DNA of 64,000 bases from Bryobacteraceae bacterium (lineage in GTDB: Bacteria > Acidobacteriota > Terriglobia > Bryobacterales > Bryobacteraceae), in NCBI GenBank assembly GCA_023384675.1, contig JAHDVK010000008.1, positions 62,001 through 126,000 on the forward strand, read 5' to 3'. The translations under genes were made by a program, and so were the position numbers. The notes beneath the pieces are model-generated. The model had not been told where the DNA came from and made no database searches. It was given only the letters and a program-made list of their open reading frames with translations. Positions 1-9,779 of this stretch are shown here, piece after piece (position 1 is the stretch's first letter; each line of letters opens with the position of its first letter).

Positions 1-2
1 TT

Positions 3-662
3 GGGCCGAATCTGCTGAACTCGCGGCGTTCTCTGCTCGCCTGGGAGCTCGAGGCGCGCCGCGACCGCCGCCAGCTTCTGACCGCGCTCCAACAGGGTGG
101 CCGGGAACGATTGCAGGAAGAAATGGTGCTGGCCTCTTCGCGCCTGACCGAGCAGGCCGGTGTGGAGATGCGGGTGACGCGCGCACCCTCGCCCGGCGAG
201 GGCAAGGAACTCGCGTTCGCGTTCGTCCAGTTGCCGGGAGCGCCGGTCCGCCTGATGCGCGGCTCGGCCACGGTGGCTCCGGGCGAGGCCCGCGCGCCGC
301 GCATCGAGATCTCGAATCGCGGACGACGCGCGGTGCGGTCGGTGGAGATCGGCTGGATTGTGCAGGACGTGAACGGGCGCCAGTTCTTCGCGGGCTCGCT
401 GCCGTCGGAGATCCGCATTCCGCCGGGCCAGGAGGCACTGGTCGCGCGCGAGCAGACGCTGCGCTTCACCCGTCCCGGCCAGCCGTCGCTCGAGATCGCA
501 GCGCTGTCGGCCTACCCGGCAACAGTGGAATTCGAGGATGGCGAGGTGTGGGTACCGTCGAGCGCCGCGCCCGCGCTGTCGGGCGAGATGCGCCGCCTGG
601 TGGAACTCTACCGCCGCCACGGGCTCAATGTGGTGCTGACGCAGTTGCAGCGCTTCGAATAG
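3..662 (+). CDS. hypothetical protein, 5' end outside window
   Basis: This reading frame is already open at base 3 and ends at the TAG before the next gene, so the true start lies upstream. A TTG at 111 could be read as a start, but the frame upstream of it is open and charged (leucine- and arginine-rich, helical), so a longer protein is more likely. The first ~60 visible residues look helical; the rest is rich in short beta-type segments, with one hydrophobic strand around GWIVQDVNGRQFFAGSLP, and resembles an Ig-like or beta-sandwich domain. No family was recognised. It is followed 17 bases later by a small gene on the same strand, so the three genes up to 1208 probably share a transcript. 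Confidence 0.6.
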   Translation, partial: GPNLLNSRRSLLAWELEARRDRRQLLTALQQGGRERLQEEMVLASSRLTEQAGVEMRVTRAPSPGEGKELAFAFVQLPGAPVRLMRGSATVAPGEARAPRIEISNRGRRAVRSVEIGWIVQDVNGRQFFAGSLPSEIRIPPGQEALVAREQTLRFTRPGQPSLEIAALSAYPATVEFEDGEVWVPSSAAPALSGEMRRLVELYRRHGLNVVLTQLQRFE

Positions 663-679
663 GCAGGCAGACTGGTAGC

Positions 680-919
680 GTGCCTACCGCCGCTGGTCTC
701 GATTCCTTCCTCGGGCGCGCGCCCGAATCCTTGAATATCGCTGAACTCAATTCGCTGCACGGAGCGTGGGCGGCGGTGGAACTCTATTCGCCGGCCACGA
801 CGCCACTGCGCCGCATTCAGGCGCTCGCGCCCCATCAAGCCGCCTGCCTTGAACAGCTCGCCGCGCGCGGGCTGGACCCGCGTCAGTACGAAGTGCTGAT
901 GCTGCGGCGTCCCTGCTGA
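680..919 (+). CDS. small hypothetical protein
   Basis: A 79-residue protein in the gap between the unknown gene ending at 662 and the YkgJ gene starting at 921. The chosen start is the GTG at 680; an in-frame start further upstream (548) would lie inside the preceding gene. It has no signal peptide or cysteine motif and is mainly helical by composition. The stop at 917-919 is one base before the ATG of the YkgJ-type gene, a spacing typical of translational coupling, which is the best argument that it is real. Function unknown. Confidence 0.5.
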   Translation: MPTAAGLDSFLGRAPESLNIAELNSLHGAWAAVELYSPATTPLRRIQALAPHQAACLEQLAARGLDPRQYEVLMLRRPC

Positions 920-920
920 G

Positions 921-1208
921 ATGGACTGCCGCCCCGGCTGCGCGGCCTGCTGCATCGCGCCGTCGATCTCATCCCCGTTGCCCGGAATGCCCAACGGCAA
1001 GCCCGCGGGCGTTCCGTGCGCGCATCTGGACGAGGATCTGCGCTGCACGCTGTTCGACGACCCCCGCCGGCCGGCTGTGTGCCGCGGACTGCGCCCGTCC
1101 ATCGGGATGTGCGGCGGCTCGGCGGCGGAGGCGATGGCGAACCTGACGCGGCTGGAAGCGCTGACGAAGCCCGAAAGTTTGCAGTTTTTTGTCAAAAATG
1201 CGTGTTAA
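921..1208 (+). CDS. YkgJ-family cysteine cluster protein
   Basis: A 95-residue protein with the cysteine spacing of the YkgJ / putative zinc- or iron-chelating family. CRPGCAACC at the N-terminus gives C3, C7, C10 and C11, followed by single cysteines in VPCAH, RCTLF and AVCRG. Family members are small cytoplasmic proteins thought to bind a metal or Fe-S centre; the biochemical role is not established. The gene starts one base after the preceding stop, so it is probably co-translated with it. The length is at the short end of the family but the motif set looks complete. Confidence 0.8.
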   Translation: MDCRPGCAACCIAPSISSPLPGMPNGKPAGVPCAHLDEDLRCTLFDDPRRPAVCRGLRPSIGMCGGSAAEAMANLTRLEALTKPESLQFFVKNAC

Positions 1209-1233
1209 GATGCGCTACGAAGGCCATAAAACG

Positions 1234-4200
1234 ATGCGAAATCCCGCTTTCTTTCTCCTTTGCGCCGCTCTGCTGACCCTGCCGGCGGCCGAAGCCCAGA
1301 CCAAGTTGCTCCGCTTCCCCGACCTGCACGGCGATACGGTCGTGTTCACCTACGGCGGCGACCTTTGGACCGCCCCGGCAAAGGGCGGCACGGCGACGCG
1401 CCTGACCACGCACCCCGGACAGGAACTGTTTCCGCGCTTCTCGCCCGATGGCAAGTGGATCGCCTTCACGGGCCAGTACGACGGCGACGAGCAGGTCTAT
1501 GTAATTCCAGCCGGCGGCGGCGCCCCGAAGCAGTTGACGTTCTATCCGGCGCGCGGCCCTCTGCCCGCGCGGTGGGGCTACGACAACCAGGTCTATGACT
1601 GGACGCCGGATGGTTCGGCGGTGCTGTTCCGGTCGCTGCGCGACGGGGTGACGAGCGGCGATTCGCGCCTGTACACCGTACCCGTGGCGGGGGGATTGCC
1701 CAAGGCGCTGCCGATGCCGGCGGCGGGCGCGGGCGATTTCTCCCCCGATGGAAAGCGGCTGTTCTATTCCCCGCTGTTCCGCGATTTCCGCACGTGGAAG
1801 CGCTATGAGGGCGGGTGGGCGCAGAACCTGTTCATTTACGACCTGGCCACGCACGCTTTGACGCCCGCCGACAATTCAAAGCGCACCGAGCGCGATCCGA
1901 TGTGGATCGGCGACAAACTCTACTTCGCGAGCGACCGCACGGGCACGCTGAATTTGTATGAGTATGACCCCGCGTCGAAGCGGACGCGGCAGTTGACCAA
2001 GTCCGATACCTGGGACGTGCGCTGGCCCGCGCGCGGCGACCGCAACCGCATCGTGTATGAGTTCAACGGCGAGTTGCAGATTCTGGATGTGCGGTCGGGC
2101 CGCTCGGAGGCGGTGCGGATCACGGCGCCGACCGACGGGCTGAATACGCGCCCATCGCAGATGAATGTGGGCGGGCAGATTTCGAGCTTCGATCTTTCGC
2201 CGAAGGGCGAGCGGGCGCTGTTCCAGGCGCGCGGCGAGATCTTCACGGCGCCGATTGAAAAGGGCGTGCCGCGGAATCTGACGCGGTCATCGGGCGCGCA
2301 TGACAAGGCGGCCGAGTGGTCGCCCGATGGCCGCCACATTGCCTACATTTCGGACGCTTCGGGCGAGGACGAGCTGTACATCGTGCCACAGGATGGCTCC
2401 AGCGCGGCGGTGCAGTTGACCAATGACGGCAAGGAGATGCGGTACCGGCCGGTTTGGTCGCAGGACTCGAAGAAAATCGCCTTTTCCGACAAGGAAGGTC
2501 GCGTTTTCGTGGTCACTGTGGCCGACAAATCGAAGCGTCTGGTGGCCGACGAGAAGCGCGGGCAGTTGCTGGACTACGTCTGGGCGCCGGATTCGAAGCA
2601 CCTGGCGTTTACCTTGACCGGCGAGACGCCGATTCGCTCGATCCATATCTGGAGTGAGGCGGACGGGCAAGCGCGGCGGGTGACCGATCCGATGTTTTCC
2701 GCCGGCAACCCGGCGTGGGACCCGGATGGGAATTACCTCTATTTTCTCTCCGACCGCGAGTTTCATCCGCTGATCGGCAATAACGAATTTAATTTCGCGC
2801 TGACCCGTTCCACCCAGATTTATGCGCTGACATTGAAGAAAGACGGCAAACATCCCTTCCCCCCGGAATCCGACGAGGTCACTATCGTCGAGGAAAAAAA
2901 GCCTGAGGAAAAGAAAGCGGAAGAGAAAAAGCCGGAGGAGAAAAAGCCGGAAGAAAAGAAAGACGAAGGGCTGAAAATCGATTACGACGGCATTGCGCTA
3001 CGGGCCGCCCGGGTGCCGGTAAATGCAGGCAACTATGGTGGTCTCGCCGCGAATAAGGGCCACCTGTTGTATTCGCGCGGCGGAGATTTCTATTATGGCC
3101 GTCCCTCGGGGCAGGCGCCCGCGCTGGTGATTTTCTCGATCAAGGACCGGAAGGAGACGGTGCTGGCGGATAACCATCAGGGCTATGCCATCTCGCACGA
3201 CGGGTCGAAGGTGCTGGTGCGTTCCCCGGGGCAGTTCCAGGTCATGAACGCCGCGCCGAACGGGGCGCAGTCGAAGAAGACCGTTTCCACCGCCAATTTG
3301 ACGATGGAGCGCGTCCCGATGCAGGAATGGCAGCAGATCTTCAACGAGGTCTGGCGGCGGTACCGCGACTTCTTTTATGTGAAGAACATGCATGGGTACG
3401 ATTGGGAGGCGCTGCGGCGGCAGTATGCGCCCTGGCTCGAATACCTGGGGCACCGCACCGATTTGAATTACGTGATCGGCGAAATGATCGCCGAGTTGAA
3501 CGCCGGCCATGCCTACATCGATGGCGGCGATTTCGCGGCGCCGCCGCGCCCGCAAGTGGCGTTGCCGGGTGCGCGATTTGAACTCGATGAAGCCGCGGGA
3601 CGGTATCGCATCGCCAGGATTTTCGCCGGCCAGAACGAGGAAGCGCTTTACCGCTCGCCGCTGACCGAAGTGGGCGTCAATGTGTCCGCGGGCGATTATG
3701 TGCTGGCAATTGACGGAGAGGATCTTCCGGCGAATGTCAATCCCTACCGTCTGCTGCGCGGGAAAGCCAATCGCGCCGTCACACTGACGGTGAATAATGC
3801 GCCCAACATAACCGGCGCACGACAGGTGACGATTCAGCCCGTATCGTCGGAAAGCGATCTGATTTACCTGGAGAACATTACGCGAAACCGGCAGATGGTT
3901 GATAAATTATCGAATGGCCGCCTGGGCTATATTCACATCCCCGACATGGCCGGAAATGGCATTCGCGAGTTCAACAAGTGGTTCTACAACCAGACCCGCA
4001 AGGAGGGCATGGTGGTGGATGTGCGCGCGAACGGGGGAGGCAACGTGTCGCGCATGCTGATCGAGCGTTTCCGGCGGCAGTTGCTCGCCACCGGTTTCAG
4101 CCGGACCAACGAGGACGTGACGACTTATCCCGACGCGCTGATCCACGGCCACCTGGTGTGCCTGCTGAATGAGACTTCGGCTTCGGACGGCGACATTTTC

Positions 4201-4524
4201 CCGGCCATGTTCCGCGAGGCGGGGCTGGGTCCGCTGATCGGAAAGAGGAGTTGGGGCGGCGTGGTGGGCATCACGAACCGGGGCACGCTGATCGACGGCG
4301 GCATGGTGAACGTGCCCGAGTTCGGATTCGCATCCGCGGACGGACGCTGGGTGATTGAGGGCGAGGGCGTGGCGCCGGACATCGAGGTGGACAACGACCC
4401 GAAATCGGTGATCGAGGGCCGCGACCCGCAGCTTGAGCGGGGCGTGCAGGAGTTACTGAAGCGGATTCAGGCGAATCCGAAGCGGTTGCCCGCGCGGCCG
4501 CCGGACCCCGACAAATCGAAGTAG
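1234..4524 (+). CDS. tricorn-protease homologue, S41 peptidase
   Basis: A 1096-residue exported protein. The start at 1234 is chosen because it opens a clean signal peptide (MRNPAFFLLCAALLTLPAAE, then AQ); the frame is open from a TTG at 1189 but that would bury it. The first ~550 residues carry repeated WD40/PD40-type strands (SPDGKWIAF, SPDGRHIAYIS), as in the tricorn beta-propellers. A lysine/glutamate linker with repeated EEKKPEEKK follows (about 552-580), then a helical domain, a PDZ-like domain and the S41 core. Likely catalytic residues are His759 in GHAY, a Ser in ETSASDGD (about 982-984) and Glu in the EGEGVAPD segment (about 1041). The size and order match archaeal tricorn and its bacterial homologues. 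Role: degradation of peptides, probably periplasmic. Confidence 0.93.
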   Translation: MRNPAFFLLCAALLTLPAAEAQTKLLRFPDLHGDTVVFTYGGDLWTAPAKGGTATRLTTHPGQELFPRFSPDGKWIAFTGQYDGDEQVYVIPAGGGAPKQLTFYPARGPLPARWGYDNQVYDWTPDGSAVLFRSLRDGVTSGDSRLYTVPVAGGLPKALPMPAAGAGDFSPDGKRLFYSPLFRDFRTWKRYEGGWAQNLFIYDLATHALTPADNSKRTERDPMWIGDKLYFASDRTGTLNLYEYDPASKRTRQLTKSDTWDVRWPARGDRNRIVYEFNGELQILDVRSGRSEAVRITAPTDGLNTRPSQMNVGGQISSFDLSPKGERALFQARGEIFTAPIEKGVPRNLTRSSGAHDKAAEWSPDGRHIAYISDASGEDELYIVPQDGSSAAVQLTNDGKEMRYRPVWSQDSKKIAFSDKEGRVFVVTVADKSKRLVADEKRGQLLDYVWAPDSKHLAFTLTGETPIRSIHIWSEADGQARRVTDPMFSAGNPAWDPDGNYLYFLSDREFHPLIGNNEFNFALTRSTQIYALTLKKDGKHPFPPESDEVTIVEEKKPEEKKAEEKKPEEKKPEEKKDEGLKIDYDGIALRAARVPVNAGNYGGLAANKGHLLYSRGGDFYYGRPSGQAPALVIFSIKDRKETVLADNHQGYAISHDGSKVLVRSPGQFQVMNAAPNGAQSKKTVSTANLTMERVPMQEWQQIFNEVWRRYRDFFYVKNMHGYDWEALRRQYAPWLEYLGHRTDLNYVIGEMIAELNAGHAYIDGGDFAAPPRPQVALPGARFELDEAAGRYRIARIFAGQNEEALYRSPLTEVGVNVSAGDYVLAIDGEDLPANVNPYRLLRGKANRAVTLTVNNAPNITGARQVTIQPVSSESDLIYLENITRNRQMVDKLSNGRLGYIHIPDMAGNGIREFNKWFYNQTRKEGMVVDVRANGGGNVSRMLIERFRRQLLATGFSRTNEDVTTYPDALIHGHLVCLLNETSASDGDIFPAMFREAGLGPLIGKRSWGGVVGITNRGTLIDGGMVNVPEFGFASADGRWVIEGEGVAPDIEVDNDPKSVIEGRDPQLERGVQELLKRIQANPKRLPARPPDPDKSK

Positions 4525-4550
4525 GCGGCTACAATGGGGAGACGCCCCCC

Positions 4551-7500
4551 ATGAGCCTGACCCGGCGCTTCCAGCACCTGTTTTCCGCAGCCACCCGTTC
4601 GAAGGGAGAGTTCTACAATCGCGACCGGCGCGTGTCTATTGTCGATTCTTCGCCGGGCCACGCCGATGCCGTCGTTGAAGGCAGCGAAGACTACGAAGTC
4701 TGGCTGAGTTGGGACGATGCCGGCCTGGAGGGCGAATGCGACTGCCCGGCCTTCATGGACTTCGGCCCCTGCAAGCACATGTGGGCCGTCCTGCTGGCCG
4801 TGGAGAACCTGCACCCCGCGCAGAGGCCGGCCGCGGCGCGGCCGGCGTGGCGGAACGTGCTGGCCGCGAGCGCCTCGCCGGTCCCGGCGCGGCCGATCGA
4901 TTGGCCTCCAACGCGCGAAGCTGTTTATGTTTTATCGCCGCACGGCAGCCGACTGGGCGCCGCGCAGCTTTCGCTGCACTACCGGGACCGCAAGCGCAAC
5001 GGCGATTGGAGCGTGCTGAAGGATTGGCGGCCGAAAATCGCGCATCTGAATCAGTTGCCCGACGCCTTGGACCGCGAGTCGCTCACCCTGCTGCGGGGCG
5101 GCATTGGCGGCTACAGCGGCTATTATTACGGCGACGAAGACGCGATTGAGCACAGCTACACGCTCTCCGATCCGCTGGCGGGCATGCTGCTGCCCCGCCT
5201 GGCGGCGGCGGGGAGGCTGCTGGGGGTTGTCACCCGGAGCGCTCCGGCCCAGCCGCTGAGCTGGGATGAGGGCGAGGCGTATGTCCCTTCGATCGATGTC
5301 GAGCGCGGGCCCGAGGGCTGGCGGGTCGCGGCCAGGTTGCGCCGCGGAGAGCAGGCGCTGCCGCTGGACGAGGCGGGGATGCTGCTTTCGAGCGGGTTTA
5401 TGACTGCGCACGGCCGGCTGGCGCGGCTGGATCCGCGCGGTTCGCTGCCGCTGCTCGACAATTTGCGGCGCCACCCGGTGGTGGAGGTGCCCGCCGGGGA
5501 GACGGGCGAGCTGATGGCGCAACTCGCCGAGCACAACCCAGGCCTGCTGGGCGAGTTGCCGGAGGAACTTCGTTTTGGGCGTGAGAATCCCGCCTGCCGG
5601 CCGCTGCTCCGCGTGACCAGCCATCCTACGCAGGGGCTCAGCGCTGACGTGTTGTTTGATTACGGCGGGCGCAGGGTGCATTATGACGAAGCGGGGCGGG
5701 GCATTTTTCTCGCGGACGAGCGGCGGTTACTGCTGCGCGATGCGGCGCACGAACGCGAGGCGCTGAGCGCGTTGCCCGCGTTAGGGTTCCGCCGCGACTA
5801 CTACGCATATGGCGAGCGGGCGCGGCTCTGGCTGATTCCGGCGAACCGATTCCCGGCGGCGGCGCGCACGCTGGTCCAACAGGGCTGGGTGGTCGAGGCC
5901 GAGGGGCGGGCGTTCCGTCCGGCGGGGACGGTGAAGGTCCATGTGACGAGCGGCATCGACTGGTTCTCGCTCGACGGGCAGGTGGAGTACGGCGAGACGA
6001 GCGCGTCGCTGGTGGACATTCTCAAGGCGCTGCGGCAGAAAGAGCAGTTCGTGCGGCTGGGCGACGGCTCGATGGGTCTGCTGCCCGAGGAGTGGCTGGC
6101 GAAGTTCGCGCCGCTGGTGCAGATCGGCACGGCCGAAGAGGGCGAGATCCGCTTCCGCAGGGCGCAGGCGGGGCTGCTGGACGCCCTGCTGGCCGCGCTG
6201 CCCGAAGCCACGTGGGATGAAGCTTTTGCCGAAGCGCGCCAGAAACTGTTGCGATTTGAAGGGGTGAAGGCGGCGCCGCAGCCCGCGGGCTTCGTGGGCG
6301 AATTGCGCGGGTATCAGAAAGAGGGTTTGGGCTGGCTGCAATTTTTGCGTGATTTCGGCTTCGGCGGGTGCCTGGCCGACGACATGGGGCTGGGCAAGAC
6401 CGCGCAGGTGCTGGCCTATCTCGAAGACCGGCGCGCCGCCGGGGCCGGGCCTTCGCTGGTCGTGGTGCCGCGTTCGCTCGTGTTCAACTGGCAGCAGGAG
6501 GCGGCGCGGTTCACTCCCCAGTTGCGTGTGCTCGACTATTCGGGGGCGCAGCGCCGGAGCCTGGATCTCGATGCGTGCGACCTGGTGCTGGCCACCTACG
6601 GCACGCTGCGCCGCGACGTGGTGGATTTCCGCGAGCGCGTGTTCGACACCATCGTCCTCGACGAGGCGCAGGCCATCAAGAACCATACGACGGAAGCCGC
6701 CAAGGCCGCGCGGCTGTTGCGCGGCGAGCACCGGCTCGCGCTGTCGGGCACGCCGATCGAGAATCACCTGGGCGAGTTGTGGAGCCTGTTCGAGTATCTG
6801 AATCCGGGGTTGCTGGGCTCGGCGCGCGCTTTTCAGGGGTTGGCCGGAAAAACGGCGGTGGAAGATCCGACGGCGCGCAATCTGCTGGCGCACGCGCTGC
6901 GCCCGTTCATCCTGCGCCGCACGAAAGAGCAAGTGGCGAAGGATCTGCCGGCCAAGACCGAACAGACGCTCTATTGCGAGCTGGAAGGACCGCAGAAGAA
7001 GCTCTATCAGGAGCTGCTGGATCACTACCGGGTGTCGCTGCTGGCGAAGGTGGACCAGAAGGGGCTGGCGAAGTCGAAGATGCATGTGCTGGAGGCGCTG
7101 CTGCGGCTGCGGCAGGCGGCGTGCCATCCGGCGCTCGTGGATGCGAAGCAGAACGGGCACGCGGGGGCGAAACTGGAGCTGCTGCTGGAGCAGATCGCCG
7201 AGGTGGTGGACGAAGGCCACAAGGTGCTCATTTTTTCGCAATTTACGTCACTTCTGGCCCTTCTGAAGCCGTTTTTGGACGAAAAACGCATCGTTTTCGA
7301 GTACCTTGACGGGCAGACGCGCGACCGCCAGCAGCGGGTGGAACGCTTCCAGAACGACCCTGCCTGCCCCGTGTTTCTGATCTCGCTGAAGGCCGGCGGA
7401 CTGGGGTTGAACCTGACGGCGGCGGAGTACGTGTATCTGCTCGATCCGTGGTGGAACCCGGCGGTGGAAGCGCAGGCGATCGACCGCACGCACCGCATCG

Positions 7501-7670
7501 GGCAGACGCAGCAGGTGTTCGCTTACCGCATCGTGGCGCGCAACACGGTGGAGGAGAAGATCCTCGAATTGCAGAACCGGAAGCGCGACCTGGCGGCGGC
7601 GATCATCACCGAGGACAATGCGGTGCTGCGGAAGCTGACACGCGAGGATCTGGAGTTGTTGTTGTCGTGA
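4551..7670 (+). CDS. SWIM zinc-finger SNF2-family helicase
   Basis: A 1039-residue cytoplasmic ATP-dependent DNA translocase of the SNF2/RapA group. An N-terminal SWIM finger (CDCPAF, then CKHMW, residues ~62-78) is followed by a ~500-residue family-specific region and then the two RecA lobes. Visible motifs are Walker A DDMGLGKTAQ (~610), the DEAQ box LDEAQAIKNH (~702), SGTPIENHLGELWSLFEYLN (motif III region), LISLKAGGLGLNL (motif V) and RTHRIGQTQQ (motif VI, ~977). Length and order match bacterial SNF2 proteins annotated as DEAD/DEAH helicases. It starts 26 bases after the tricorn stop and ends 3 bases before the convergent DUF5615 gene. Its targets (chromatin remodelling, RNA polymerase recycling or repair) cannot be told from sequence. 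Confidence 0.94.
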   Translation: MSLTRRFQHLFSAATRSKGEFYNRDRRVSIVDSSPGHADAVVEGSEDYEVWLSWDDAGLEGECDCPAFMDFGPCKHMWAVLLAVENLHPAQRPAAARPAWRNVLAASASPVPARPIDWPPTREAVYVLSPHGSRLGAAQLSLHYRDRKRNGDWSVLKDWRPKIAHLNQLPDALDRESLTLLRGGIGGYSGYYYGDEDAIEHSYTLSDPLAGMLLPRLAAAGRLLGVVTRSAPAQPLSWDEGEAYVPSIDVERGPEGWRVAARLRRGEQALPLDEAGMLLSSGFMTAHGRLARLDPRGSLPLLDNLRRHPVVEVPAGETGELMAQLAEHNPGLLGELPEELRFGRENPACRPLLRVTSHPTQGLSADVLFDYGGRRVHYDEAGRGIFLADERRLLLRDAAHEREALSALPALGFRRDYYAYGERARLWLIPANRFPAAARTLVQQGWVVEAEGRAFRPAGTVKVHVTSGIDWFSLDGQVEYGETSASLVDILKALRQKEQFVRLGDGSMGLLPEEWLAKFAPLVQIGTAEEGEIRFRRAQAGLLDALLAALPEATWDEAFAEARQKLLRFEGVKAAPQPAGFVGELRGYQKEGLGWLQFLRDFGFGGCLADDMGLGKTAQVLAYLEDRRAAGAGPSLVVVPRSLVFNWQQEAARFTPQLRVLDYSGAQRRSLDLDACDLVLATYGTLRRDVVDFRERVFDTIVLDEAQAIKNHTTEAAKAARLLRGEHRLALSGTPIENHLGELWSLFEYLNPGLLGSARAFQGLAGKTAVEDPTARNLLAHALRPFILRRTKEQVAKDLPAKTEQTLYCELEGPQKKLYQELLDHYRVSLLAKVDQKGLAKSKMHVLEALLRLRQAACHPALVDAKQNGHAGAKLELLLEQIAEVVDEGHKVLIFSQFTSLLALLKPFLDEKRIVFEYLDGQTRDRQQRVERFQNDPACPVFLISLKAGGLGLNLTAAEYVYLLDPWWNPAVEAQAIDRTHRIGQTQQVFAYRIVARNTVEEKILELQNRKRDLAAAIITEDNAVLRKLTREDLELLLS

Positions 7671-7673
7671 GGG

Positions 7674-8281
<608 letters not shown>

Positions 8282-9511
8282 TTACTTGGATCCCGACCCA
8301 TTCCGCCTAAGATTCTCGATCCAATCCAGGTGGACGCGGCCTTCGTTGGCGTTGCCTTTCCAGACGCTCCAGATTTTGGAGACGATGTCGAGGTCGCCGT
8401 CGCCGTCGACATCGCCCACCATGACGTCATGTCCGCCGAGGCGCGCATCGAGGATCAGGCGCTCCTCGAAGCGGACGTTACCGCCCTGGCTGAGGTTTTC
8501 GTAGATGAAAAAGCGGGGAGTGGCGCCTTGGGGGAGGATGTTGGGGTCCTCTTGTTCAACAACGAGGATGTCGAGATCGCCGTCGCCGTCGAAATCGGCC
8601 AGGCGGAGCGAATGGTAGGAACCGCGGGTGCCCGGAGCGCGGTTGGCGAGGTAGTGAGTACGGAAGCGCGGGGGCGTGCCGCCGAGATTTTCGAGCCAGG
8701 CGAGGCCGGAGTTCTGGCCGTCGCAATCGGCCATGACGATGTCGGGGCGGCCGTCGCCGTTCAGGTCGGCGATCCAACTGCGCGAGGAGATGCCCCAGGG
8801 GCCGCGCTTACCGAAGAAGAAGCGGCGCTTCACCCATTCGCGGCCCTGGAAGCGGTTTTCGAGCCAGCCGTCGGGCAGAACGATATCGGGGTCGCCGTCG
8901 CCATCGAGGTCGCCAATGCCGCCGGGCGAGAAACTGCCGTGGACGTCGTCGAAATCGTCGAGGACGCGGAGCGAGATAACAGTGCGCGGCCAGTCGCGGT
9001 CCTCGGCGGGGTTATCCGGAATGGCGTACCAGAACAGGCCCTCTTTATCGCCGAGGGCGACGGGGTTGAGGCGGCCGTCGCCGTTGATATCGGCGGCGGC
9101 GAGGTCATGGATTTCGGTGCGGATGCGGGAGTCGTACTGATAGCGGATGAAGCGGCGCGCCGGGTCGCCGGTGTTGCGGAACCAGTAGCCGCCCACCAGG
9201 ACATCCATGCGGCCGTCGCGGTCCACGTCGATGGGGAGGCAGCCTAACTGCATCACGGGCAGCGATCCGACTTCATGCCGGATCCACTCGGTACGGCTAC
9301 GGTGTTCGAACAGGTAGACTTTGCCGTCGCCGCGGTTCAGGGTGAAGAGGTCGAGGTCGCCGTCGCCATCGAAATCCGCCAGGGCGGTGGAGCCGAAGCC
9401 GACGTTGCGTCCAGGCATTTCGCGGACGATGAATTGGTGGCGGAAGAGGTCCGGGGAGAGTTGCGCGAGGGCGGCGGAAACGCCCAGGAGGAGACAGAGA
9501 AGCGTTCGCAT
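8282..9511 (-). CDS. secreted FG-GAP/VCBS repeat protein
   Basis: A 409-residue exported protein. The ATG at 9511 is preferred over one 48 bases upstream because it directly begins the signal peptide (MRTLLCLLLGVSAALAQ) and has AGGAG about 6 bases before it. At least six calcium-binding repeats of the type DFDGDGDLDLF, DINGDGRLN, DLDGDGDPDIV, DLNGDGRPDIV and DVDGDGDLDIV are spread over the whole protein, forming an integrin-like beta-propeller. Such proteins are extracellular or surface-bound and bind carbohydrate or protein ligands. The strong GTCGCC periodicity of the repeats creates a long open frame on the opposite strand that is not a gene. Confidence 0.9.
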   Translation of the reverse strand: MRTLLCLLLGVSAALAQLSPDLFRHQFIVREMPGRNVGFGSTALADFDGDGDLDLFTLNRGDGKVYLFEHRSRTEWIRHEVGSLPVMQLGCLPIDVDRDGRMDVLVGGYWFRNTGDPARRFIRYQYDSRIRTEIHDLAAADINGDGRLNPVALGDKEGLFWYAIPDNPAEDRDWPRTVISLRVLDDFDDVHGSFSPGGIGDLDGDGDPDIVLPDGWLENRFQGREWVKRRFFFGKRGPWGISSRSWIADLNGDGRPDIVMADCDGQNSGLAWLENLGGTPPRFRTHYLANRAPGTRGSYHSLRLADFDGDGDLDILVVEQEDPNILPQGATPRFFIYENLSQGGNVRFEERLILDARLGGHDVMVGDVDGDGDLDIVSKIWSVWKGNANEGRVHLDWIENLRRNGSGSK

Positions 9512-9614
9512 GGCGGCTCCTTTCGTCGCTGCCAGCATACAACAGGCTTGGGGCGCCACTCGCTGGCGGGATTGTGAGAGGAATGAACGCTGCGCGCCAG
9601 GCGCCCAAGACTGT

Positions 9615-9744
9615 CTACCTCCACCTGACGGTGGAGGCTCACAAGTTGTTGAAAAAAAGTTGCTTATGAGCCCCCACCGTCAGGTGGGGGTAGACGCCGG
9701 AGAGCGCATCGGACGTTCTTTCACTCACCCGTCAGGTGGGGGTA
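9615..9744. repeat. three copies of a palindromic repeat, REP-like
   Basis: Three related palindromes lie in the intergenic space between the divergently read FG-GAP side and hpnI. Copy 1 (9615-9640) is the reverse complement of copy 2 (9668-9693) apart from A/G changes in the stem; copy 3 (9724-9744) is a shorter direct copy. The core is CCCCCACCGTCAGGTGGGGG, which can form a hairpin. A diverged relative occurs at 42071-42096. Arrangement in inverted and direct orientation is typical of REP/BIME elements. The family differs from the one associated with the transposase at 51.7-52.6 kb. Confidence 0.75.
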
Positions 9745-9779
9745 GCCGGATGGCGCATCGGGGATTGTTTCACAGGGGA

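Noticed and set aside
2890-2975. AAGAAAG/GAGGAAAAG-rich stretch as a possible repeat element or slippery frameshift site
   Set aside because: It keeps the reading frame and codes for the Glu/Lys/Pro linker between domains of the tricorn homologue.
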